From assembly GCA_963970005.1 (NCBI GenBank), contig CAXAMN010029027.1, positions 1,784,287-1,848,286 on the forward strand: a DNA stretch of 64,000 nucleotides, written 5' to 3'. Below, piece by piece: positions 24,401-36,400 of the stretch. The stretch comes from Durusdinium trenchii (lineage: Eukaryota > Sar > Dinophyceae > Suessiales > Symbiodiniaceae). Position numbers and translations under genes: made by a program. The notes under the pieces were generated by a model, which worked only from the letters and a program-made list of their open reading frames with translations, was not told where the DNA came from and ran no database searches. Position 1 is the first letter of the stretch; each line of letters begins with the position of its first letter.

Positions 24401-27400
24401 GCCGGTAGCAACAAATGCCAGCATCGACACGCTCGAAAAGTTGAAACTGTGGGTATACCACCCTGTAGCGTTCCCAAAAAGTTTCCAATAGAGGGGCTGC
24501 CTTGGCAATGGTTGAGAAGCCACCCATGATGTTGCCCAAATCGTTGTTCTTGGCCATAGTCTGTAGGAAATCACTTGGTTTCAGCCACCAAAAGTCTTTC
24601 AAAGGTTGTTGATCTTCCACAGTCATAGGAACATCATAAAAAAAGTCGTTCGCCTTAAAGACCCGTTGCACTTCTGCCTCCTAAGCGGCTTGTAGGCGGC
24701 ACCAAAACATCCACGTGCGCAGCACTTGCAACTACTCTCTAGCAGGGACCCAGGCTAAATGTTTTAAGATCATAGAACGGTTTCAACAGTTTTGACCCCT
24801 GAAAATAGATAATGTTTTTCAGGCAAAGCCTGGTATCGGAGTTCTTGCTGTTCGCCTTTCCAAGCGCAGTCAACACTGGGCAGCAAGAGAGGGATATACC
24901 ATCCTCCATATCATCCCTGCAGGCAGCTTCAGCAAACTTGATGATCTCAGTCGAAGGCTCCTAGGCCATGTGGCGAGTGCCAACACTATGACCAAACAAA
25001 TAGCAGCATTGCCTCGCCACACCACCAGAATCCTATTTCATGAAGTCTACTGCAGATTGCACACAGGTCATGGGCCTACAGTTACATGCAATGGCTGCAA
25101 TGAAGTCACACCCCAAACCATGTAGCATGCAAATCTCCAGTCATCCAGGCTTTTCATCTAAAGAATATATTATAATAGTAATATAAGCGCTCTCTCTCTC
25201 TCTCTCTTATATATATGATTATATATATGATTCTATCTACGCGTTGAAGGACCACAGATTTCAATTAGGAACCTCACCACTCCATTGCGCTCAGAGTCCC
25301 CGCAACCATAGCGCCATGCGAGCTGACGCGCTTTATGCGAGGGACCTGGCATGTCACAGAGTCATGGCAAGTGCAGGTTGTGAAGGGGCATCGAAAAGCT
25401 GGGGATGCAGATTGGAAACGCCACGCAGCCGTTCTTTGCCCACGAAGTTGCGATGCAACATGTCTCGATCGATCCAATTGGTCCAATTATCAATTGTCCC
25501 TCTACACCGGTGCAATGAGAACTACACTCGCTGCAGAATGAAAGACAGCTGTACATCCCCTTGTGAGGCACGTGGTTTTCCACGTGTTCAGAAAACCCAA
25601 AGCCAAGACCCACCAGGTAAGACATGAGAGTGACAACCAATTTAACAACTTGCAGCAAATCATGATTTGGTGGAGGATAGGGATGAACACCTTGCAAGTA
25701 TACTACCATATAATGAACGTAAGATTTACTGTAGCATTTAGTAGACACGCTAAGTGGGTGCTCAGTCTATGTGGGCACTCAGGCACCTTTGTTCTTGCCA
25801 CGTACCCTTTTGGCAGGCACGGTGCCCGCAGATTCAGGATCCTCTACCTTACCCTTACCCTTTGCAGTCCTTTTGCCAGACTTGTTCTTGGCAGACTTTT
25901 TGTCCTTCTTCGACTTTGTCGAAGCCCGTGTTCCCTTTCTCGTATCCTTCTCCGACCCAGCTCCCTTTCCATTCTTTTTCTGGTTGGTCTTGTTGGACTT
26001 GATCAATTGCCTAATGTTGCAGAATCAATCCAAACACCTGTGGAATTGAACAAGGATTGGGAAGCAATCATAGATCCCAAGTTTTAGACACACATCTTGG
26101 GCCACTGGCCGCTGCTGAGTTTCCAGGGTCAGGGATGTAGCACACCTAAAATGACGCGTTCCATCACATGAAAAGCATCTTCACCGCCGAGGGTTGGGGA
26201 TTCGGTGCTTTGTGAGATGGATGGCCAAGGATCAAATCCCTGATCTTGTTCTTTTCCTCCACGATCAACTGCTTCAGCCTCAGCGTTGCAAAAGGAACCA
26301 TGCACCTGCCACTATACATATATATATATGTACAAAGTATCATACAAAGGTCAGCATTTTTAGATCTATCATCAGAATGATTGCACATGTTTCCATTGAT
26401 CAAATTTGATTCAAACATGCACACTTTTCAATCACATGCAGCCTTGTGCAACTTCAACCTGTTTACGTGCAGATATTATGTGCCACAGCTATACAGTAGA
26501 GCGCACCAACAATGGAGCGTTGCTAGGTCTTTGGAAGCTTCTGTACACCATGTAGACCAGAAAAGGACCATCGTCGGATTCCCGAATAGTGTCTCCGCCG
26601 TCTTTGATGTTGCGGCAGCCCTGCTGTCCTTATATATATATATATGCAGGGTGTCATGTTAGTGGCCAAGGTTTGCCACATGGATTCAAAAAATATCAGT
26701 GTAAACTGTAAAAGAAACACATCACAAAGAGTTGATAAAGGTTGGGCCCCAGACACCCTTAAATTCCTGAATGAGGGAAGCCTCAACAAATGCTGGAGAT
26801 ATGGTTTCACCAGCTGCGTAAAGCACCAGCATACAATCCCAACGGTCTCGATCCAAGATGTACCCAAAGGTATTGTTGTAGAAACGTGCGTGCGCATCAA
26901 AACAATACCCAAACTTGAAGATCAAAGGTGTGTTCTTCTTGATGATTCGATTGGCTGCTTCGCTACAATGTTTCAGCACCCGTCCAGCCAGTGCATTCTT
27001 GGGAGGAAGGTCATAGTCCAATCTCTTATCTAACTCTATTTTTGAAAAGCAGTCCAAAGTCCTCGGCATAGAGAGCACCTTTGAATCCAAGGCATCTCGC
27101 CACTGAATCTTGCGGGAAGAGGTTCGGCTCCAAGAGCTACAGGGCGGGCCTGCGAGTTGGAAGAGGCATGCGGGAGGCATCTCAAGCATGCACACTTGCG
27201 ACTCCTAGTCCAAATCTATTCATGTCTGCCATGGTTGTTGTTTTCTGGCTCCCCCAGCCTGCCAGAACCAGTGCCGTTGAAAGAGATGATTTTGCCTGGC
27301 CAGACTTCTGCAAAATACAACTCTAGCATTATAGGTCTCATTTTCCTTGTTGTGCAAATCTTCGAAGCACAAGAAATGCATGGACTTGTTGATGTGACAC

Positions 27401-30400
27401 AGATGGATTATATGCAAACACATGGACATCCACCAGCAAACAATGGATAGCCTCCCGGTTGTAATCGATCAGTTCTTGTAGCCACACTGTGCCGTCATCA
27501 CCATCACCACCCAGCATGGCTCAACGGCTGATTGCAAGCAGTGTGCACGAGTGTGTTGCTTATTATGTTTCTCTGATATTTGTTGCATTTCAGATATATA
27601 CATATATACGCCCATGTGTGGGTGCAGGGAAAAAGATCAATTTAGTTATGGCATTTGTTGGGTACACAGTCTTTTGGATCCATGGCAAATCCCTGAGACT
27701 ATACTGCTGGTCACCACGAAACCCTTGGCTGCATAGTTTCCAGGTCCAAATATATAGTTTCGGTCACGCTTTGGAGACGTTCGCCATTCTAAAAAAACAG
27801 TTGGTTGCCAAGAAACTCGGTGAGACGATCACACTGCTTGGTACCATCATTCAGGTCCATCTTCATCTCAGTAAGGTGTTTGGCAAGCACCTTATAGGAC
27901 CTATCCAATCCAGTCTTGGTCTCCTCAAGCTTGGTATTGAGCCTCAACATCAGGAACACTGTGCATGGCAGTCATGCGCATGGGATCAATCCTTTTCTTG
28001 GCAACTTGGAGAATCAACATGATACAGCTAAGTTTTAAACTCATTCACCTTTGTCACCGATGATTCTGGAAACTTTGTGTTTTCCAGAGCTGCAACCATG
28101 GTGTCAATCTTGTCCGTTTTGGCGGTGATGGAATCCATGTACTTCTCCAGCTCCGGCACAGGCTGCCAGGGAAGCACCAACATGTTGGTTATTTATGCAG
28201 AGGCCAGATGCAAATGGAGACGTGTGCCCAACTAAACAGTATACAAACGACGAACAAACGACACATCAAAGAGTTGATGAATGAGTGATCAACTGCACCT
28301 TGGCACCAAGAACTTCAGGGGAAGGCTTTTGCTCGGGAATCTTGACCAAGCCATCGGCAAGTCGCTGACCAGCAATCTCATCTGGCTTGACCCTCTCAGC
28401 CTAAGATGTTTCCAAGTGCCAGGAAAAAGGGGACAGGGTATGGATTGATGACCATGCATGTAAACACACGCCCAGATATGCACAGGCATCACATGTGCCT
28501 TTTTTCAATTTCAACTGATCGATCTTGACATTGTGTTCAACCAAGTTTCATCCAACTCAGTGCTCTCCACAGTCTTGTCAATTTCCGCCAATCGTCGAGT
28601 GGTCTTCTCATCTGTCTCGATGTAGTACTCAGTGATGCTTTCGTTGTACTTCCAGGGCCTGCTCGAGGGTCAGGATTGGATTTAGACATGAAACTGATCC
28701 TGAGTATGTAGTTGTTCACCCAAAAGTCCCACAAAGAAGTCTATCAATCAGGGTTCATGTCATGAACCTTGTGGCTTTGCATGCATGTTGAATAAAAGCA
28801 TGCTAGCATTACAGCATATTACAGCTGAAAAAGGGCATGCAATCTTTGGGGATATTGTTTTACAAGTGCTCCCACCCCAACAGTCCCACCCCATGGAGTC
28901 CTGCAAAGGGTTTCAGGAAAGCGTTGACAATAGGCAATCATCGATTTGATCGTGGATGCCGACCATTCGCCACACTTGCGCATTCTCTCCTCGGTCATCC
29001 AACGACCGTGCACCTCTTGCTCCCTGCTAGCAAGCTTCTCCTTTAGCACTGTCACCTTGCGGACAAACTCTCCCTGAGATGAAGATGTGCGTAAAGACAT
29101 TCGAGCAAAACCAATTGCGCATATGTAAGAGTGAACTATATATATATATTGATTCAAGGTCTCCCCACGTAAGCTGTTTTCGTGTATATAAGACAAGGGA
29201 TGATACAGGTCATGTAGTTATAAAGAACCACCCCAAGAATGAAGGTCTTCTGAATATAGGAGTACTTGCCAAATCGTAGCCAAGATACCTTCACCTTCTT
29301 GTACTTGGTCCTATCACATCCATGAACGGCCAAGCATTGCAACAAGGCCATCTCAAGGATTTCTCTGGACTCTCCACCATTCACATAGTCTGCGTTGATG
29401 TTTTCTGGCACCCCACACTTGCCAGAGGCCTTTTTTTCGCATAGACGCCGTGCTCGCATGCGCAAGGCATCGTGTGTTATGGGCACCTCAGTGAGAATTA
29501 GAGTCACTGTATGCTATGCAAGTACATGCCTCGGGAATTCCATTACGGTCTTTGTACTTTTCCTTTATTTGGTAATCGTAGTGCACATGCACAACTATGC
29601 AATCAAGAAACCACACGACCATCTTGCGTCATCATGTACTTGTCCGTGTCAGCTGACTCATCGTCACTGTCCGACTGATCGCTGACGTCAGATCCACTAG
29701 CGGCAGGTTTCCTTTTGGATGTCTTTTTCTCCAAATCCTGTTCATGTGTCCTTTTTTTCATGGTCTCGTTCCCTTTCTCTTGCTCAGCATTCGATTTCTC
29801 TAGCGCTGAAATCTTCTCCAATGCTTCCTTCAGTTTCTGTTCTGTTTCCCCATTTGGGGTTGGGGTTTCTGCCTGCTGCCCACGAAGCTTAGACTCCAGG
29901 ATGTCCATCTGGCCCAGCAACCTCTTCATATTTTGCTCATGAAGTTGCGATTGTTCTCGCAAAGCCTCACGATTGAACCCAACAAACATGCCATATAATG
30001 TGTATAATATAAATCATGCAGTCGTTTTCCCATTACAGTTGACAAAGGGCAGATTCCTCCACCATTGATTGGCACATTGTATATTGATGCTTCCAGGTTT
30101 GTGCGTATACATTCCAAAAAGATGACATGCGGTATATCGATGATGATTGCAATTGCCAAAGCACGGAAGAGATCATTTCCTGGATCACATCGGGCGGCAT
30201 AGCGGCAACAGGTGTTGCTGGCGCTGAGGATCGTCCACGCAAGGCCGCCTCCAACTCCTGGGTTGCCTGGGTTGGCGAGCAAGCCGTCTAGCATAAGGAC
30301 ATATCCAGCTATGGTGGTTTTGTTCAAGTCTTCAATCCATCGAGTGATTTAGCTACACAGAACAATGCATGGTGCAAAAACCACCCATGTATTCATATGA

Positions 30401-33400
30401 ATTCCAAATACCGAGAAACTGCTGGGACAGTATCCGCTGGTGATGTAACCACGGAAGCAGCATGAGGTTCAGGCATAGATCCCAATGGCTTAGTTGAGAC
30501 CAAACAATTGCAATGTTCATGCAAAAGGCATGCATGTTTGACTGCGCCCTTGAATCTTGCCATGTAAAATCAAAGGAAGTTATATATATACTCTTTGATG
30601 TGCCAGCAAGAATCTGTGCCCAATGCCTTTCTTGGCGAAGGTGTTTCGTGCTTCACTGCGGCAGGAACCTCATCACAGGGAAGGAGTGGTGGATTGAGAT
30701 GATGTATAAGTGGAATTTGGTCTTGAACGATGGTTGATGGGGCCATGTATTGAATCTAATGCAAGCTCGAAACAAAGACCTTATCCTTTCCATTTCCAGA
30801 GTTAGTCTTGGACTTCTTCTTGTTCAACTCGTCTTGTTGATGCTGGATCTTTTTGATGACCTCCTCCGCAGCCTGCATGACATCTCTAGACCCTAGACCT
30901 AGATGACTGGTTGAAATGATTTGCACATGCACACCTTTTGACATATATATATATACACAAATGCTGTGGATTGTTACATCTTATTGTTTTTCTACATGCA
31001 CGGTGTTTACTCGATGATCAGACACAAAGAAGCGGGTTGAAGACATCCATATATATATATATATATATGCATCTCTAAAAATGAACATGTGTATTGATGA
31101 CAGCCCAGATTAAGGTCGAGCACGCCGCACGCCTTCCTAGCATCTGCAAGCTGGTGCGGCTCCAAGTTGATTCCAGCAATTTGGGCGCAGGCTGCCACAC
31201 CCTCTGCCAGAGTATTACAACTCCAAGCTTTGCTCATGAAAGAACCGGATTGACCCTCCATTGCTGGTCGAAAATCCCTCAACCAATCCCAGTACAGCTT
31301 GATACTCCAAAAAGTGCTTCTAGCAAGATGCGCAATTCTGTGGGGCGAGACCATGCATGCATTAGCCTGGCCCAATCAACTGCCAATGATTCAGTGTGAT
31401 GGTGGACTCTAAAAGGGATGGGTGAAAGAATTTGAAGTCCATCAATCTTCCACTCATCACTGACAAGCACAGCAGCTGTCAGATCCCCAACTAGTAAATC
31501 TGAAATCCTTTTGTCCAAGCGGCGATCCATTTAAATATGTTGCATCCGAGGAATTTGCCACACATTGAAAAACATGTGGCCCAGCCAGTCCAAGCCCGTG
31601 CACCAAAAAGTATACACAAATCAAACCAGTGGTTCTAAACTTGTCAGTTGGATCTAAAATGACTCTATTTTTTCCTTTCCACATTACGTAATTATTATGT
31701 AATATTTACATACTTTTGAACGTAATTGAACGTAATTGAACGCAATTCGAACGTAATTCGAACGTAATTCGAACGGTCTGATCGGGTTCGAACGGTTTTG
31801 AATGTAATTTTTATGCATATTAACGTGTTCGAACGGTCCCCGAACGGTCTCACCCAAAAGTCTCATTTCCTTGGATTCAGACAATGTTTGATCCGCTTTG
31901 GACTGGACTCGAGGATTTTGATTCCTCAAAGGTAGGCCACTCACATGTTTCACCAAATCCTATAAATATCAAGATGCAAAACACAAATTGACACCCAGAT
32001 TCATCAGTTGCATGTGGCTGTCAAATAAACACCATGCGGTCTATATATGCACCGATAGAGGGCCATACCAGTTGAGGAACCATTGCATGGTCTAATTGCA
32101 GCACTCATGTGGACTCCCAGGCTAGAAGATGTTTTCCACCCGGGCTACTTCTCAGAAAACCTTAGGTTGCATATCCTTTTGATGCAGGATTTCAACGGCT
32201 CTAGGAAATGTTGCCTTCCAATCTGGAGGGACCTGAAGGTTCTTAGACCCTCTTAAGTAGCGTAGGACTGGCATGAGTCCAGCGTCACTCCAGTCAGACC
32301 AGCGCATTTGGCTGAACGCTTTGACTCCGTCCTCACGCGTGCCTTGAGGTTTTCCCTCTGGATGATGCAGCAGCTTTGGAAAGAGCTTGCAAATGGCATC
32401 AGCGAAGGCTGCCGGATACACCCTGGGCGGCGCATAGTGAGGTGGATCGACCCTTTACAGTAATGGGATACGGTTCAGTATCACATCGAAACCATGAACA
32501 TGATTCAATTGTGTGACAGTAATCCAGCACTTCAATTTGGAACCTGGACATCGACCTCCAAACCAAATTGAGGCATTGACTGTGTTTGCTTGAGGTTAGA
32601 TGTTCCAGCATAGGCCACCTCTCCACGCTTGTTGATATACTTCTTTACAGTCTTGAGCTTCTTTAGCTTTTGGAGATGTCTGGGGAAAACGCCAAGATCC
32701 AAGGCAGCGGAGTATGCATTGTTGCTGTACCCGCGACTCCGCTTCGCCGATTCTCCTCCATACATTCCCATCCACCAGCCGAAGGTGAACACCTGCAGGC
32801 AATCACAGCAGACATGTTTTCATCAGCTAATTGGGTCCACGCTTTAATCATATATCATATATAAGGACATCTATACATGTTTAAGGACTAGGGCCCCAAA
32901 AACATAAAAACATATATATATATGACATCCTTGATGAGAGATTGATTTACAGGGCCGTGTGTAACGAGCATATATCTATCTATGTGCATGTAAAAGGGAG
33001 TCATGCAAGGAAACATCCAGAGCCTAAAGGCATATTTCTATGAATGACATGTTGCAGAACCATGCCAAAGGATACATATGGGGCCAAGCGTTTCCATGTC
33101 CTCACTGTTATGCCAAGACACCTTGCTGATACTTGCCCAGTATTGGAACCGATGATAATGCCTCATCAAGGAACTGCCAGGCTGCTCCAGGAGATAGGTG
33201 CCACCTCTGGCCACCACCAGCATGAAAAGCAGCACACACCTTGGGCGCAGTCATACACCCATAGGTTTGCATATATGTTTATATGTTTTCATTATCCTTC
33301 TTGCATGAGCTTCAATCTCATGCACACATACACTTCCCATGGACTATGTGGATCCAGTTTAGCCCAAACACCGCGCCACCATCTTGTTGCTGTTGACAAT

Positions 33401-36400
33401 GTAATCTAGCTGGGTAGCGCCCTCTGGCAACAACAGGCTTCTCTTGCTAGTTCCACTGTTGATGTGGACCCAGCTGCTGCAGCAGGTTGCAAACAGGACT
33501 ACGAAAGAATCTTCGCGGCAGTTCAATACTAGCCATATGGCCAACCTTGGCTGATCCTATATTCAGAACATGGTGGATATACAGGACACTGTTGAACTAT
33601 ATATCAAGATGCTGAGGCAAAACTGAACAATTATGTTCAATGATCATTGCACGTCCAGTTCAACATGCTGCAATGTACTCGTTTGTCATTGATTGAATTC
33701 ACATATCTGGCTGCAGGGAAAACACGCTAGCCCAGAGTCGCTGTTGATATCCATTGCATGACCAACACCACTCAAATACTCCAAGTCCACAGCAACTGCC
33801 GTGTGCTCAGCCTTGACGGCTGTAAAGACCTCGCCTTTGCCGGCAAAGAACTCCAGGTAGCGGAGGTCCTGCAAGAAGCGTTTGGAAGCCAAGAATGGTT
33901 GCACGCGGTGATTTGGATTCTTATATTCGAGGTTGCAAACATAAAATAATATCTGAACTCAACACAGTGCAGAACAAGATACAAAACCACCAGTGCTATC
34001 CTACAGCCCAATTGACCTGGAAACCATTTATATGCCCAAGCCATGTTTGGATAGTGGTGCTATCGAGGTCTCATGAAAAGGAACGCATGTATGATGTTCT
34101 TTTCCATTCCTTTGCTATTTGTAATTTGGCTTAGACTTGAACCCCAAACCAAACTGGAATTTGATTTGACAAAGCCCAGTGCACTGGAAGCACAACACCT
34201 TTGATTCCCAGATGTGTCCTCCTGAAATTTTGGCAACCCAGCAAAGGCAGTCATAATCACAGCCCACACAAATGCCTTACATGAGCGTTGAGATGAGTGA
34301 AACACTTGGATCGTTGAAAATACGCCCGCACAGACCCATTTGCGAGCATATTTGTTTATATAATTTTTGGAATGAATTGGGTTACGATTGGCATGCATGC
34401 TGCGTATGACCCTGCTTGCTTTGCTTTCATTAAGAAGTACATTGGAGGAAAGGACTGCAGTGACTTCCCAAGTCCCAAAATGAAGTCATGTGCCTTGTTC
34501 TTGCATAGGCTCCAAATGGCTCCAAGGTGTTTCAACTGAATTGCAGTTGCCAAGTCACCTTTGGAGCGCCCAAGGTAATCAGATTGAGGACCAGCTGACC
34601 CATGTCTGGAACCCAGCACGGCATGTTTGGCGTGGTTGACCGACGATCGAGCACCAGGCCTTTCTTTGACCAAAAACAAAAGGCTACAGCGAGTGGCGAT
34701 TGAACTTGCAGAGACCTCACTCAATCAAAGAATGTGGAATATGGTGTGTACATGAATGATGTTGCATCCATCCTATATACTGTATATATAGTTCTTTGTG
34801 TTTTTTCTCCGTTTTTATGTTTGAAAGACTACATCGGAAGAACTTCGGGAAGAGCGTCTCTTGGAAGACTTTGCGCATGGTTGCAAAACATGTGCAATGA
34901 GTGATTTAAGAGATGTTGGTGCAAGGGTAGCTTGCATTCCCATCAAAAAGGAACCACGATGGTAAGTCTCCATAGTCTCTCAAATTCCTAAGCCCCTCTA
35001 CCTGGAGCACCTCAACCTGAAGCATGCCAGTTCCACGATCCTTCAGCCTTTTGCGGACACCGACCTTCGACGCATTCTTCTGGAACCGAGGCATTGAAGT
35101 TGCACCTGGCCAGCACGCGCTTGGGCCCCAACATGGATGGCTGAGGGAAACCTGTGAAAATGATTTTGGTTGTCGTGTTCTGTCCATGAAATTAGTTATT
35201 TTGGTGAACCCTTTTTGGAAGCACCTCAACCCATCACTGTCCTTTGGGTCGATGAGACCCAGTGGAATGCCTTGGGATGCCATGATGGCATGCAGCATGA
35301 CTTCTAGCACCAGAAAGGGAGTAAGACCAACCCGGAGATTACAGACAAGAGACCCGGTGATTACAAACCCAATTGCTTGGCATATCACAAAGGCCCTTGA
35401 GGCAATAAACTGCCCAGTCAAAAGGGGTTACTCTGTATGCTGCAACTGCCATGCATGAACCCCTTTTTTGGTCCCCACGGTGTTCAGGGTAAGATGATCG
35501 CACTGCCACTTCCTTTCAAAGTGGCTACACGAAGTTCCAGCGTGCACTAAGGCACTAATGAACACCCAGCAGTACATTGCTCCAGATGCCCTGTTTCAAC
35601 AGAAACAAGGTTTCACGACAAATGATTTCTACATCTCATCACTTTCAAAAGTTCACGTCGAGATTGCGCGTGAAAAGGTTCCAACAGCAAGAGCCCTGTG
35701 ATCACCATGCATATCAATGGAGAGCAACATATAGGGGTCAAAAACAATGGTTGGTTTTATATAGTTGACATTAGATCCCTTCCAGGAGAACCCGTTTGAG
35801 GAATCCACAAGAGACTCTTGCTGCATGAGATCACAACCCAAAAAAGCAAACTCCACCATCAAGTGAACCAGTGTTGTGGTAAACCATATATAGACACACT
35901 TTTGATGCAAAAGATTGTTCATGTAGCGATGAGACACAAGCGAATGATCCTGATGGCAAGCTTGCAACCCCTAAATTGCCAATGGTCTCACGGTGTCCTG
36001 CTTGTAGTCTCACTGTGTCCTGCTACTGCATGATCATGCGACGACTGCAGCAGCACTTTCAGGGACTTCATCTCATCAGTGAAGGGGTCGAGCTCCTTCT
36101 GCGCTTGCAAGGCCTCCACCTGGGCTCCAAAGCTGGGAAGGGCTGCAAGAATATATATATATATACTGGATTGGTTTTGGGGTATGTGTTTTGTCTTGAA
36201 TGTATATATGTATAGATATAGGTCGATGAGCTTATGGAGAACAACTGTGAAGCGACAACAATCCAGGTGCCTGGTGTTAAACAAATTATTTTATATGACT
36301 GTATATGTCATTAGAGAATAAAAGGAAAACTATATATCTATGGTTTTTAACTTCTTTGGATGAAGTGTGTGTTTCCCAAGTCCCTTTTCATGTATATATG

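Noticed and set aside
25754-26049. Hydrophobic plus-strand frames rich in Phe and Leu
   Set aside because: They are antisense readings of the lysine-rich minus-strand exon 25779-26013.
27489-28022. 177-codon plus-strand open frame
   Set aside because: It overlaps the terminal exon 27789-27929 of the coiled-coil gene, whose frame joins in phase with the upstream exons.
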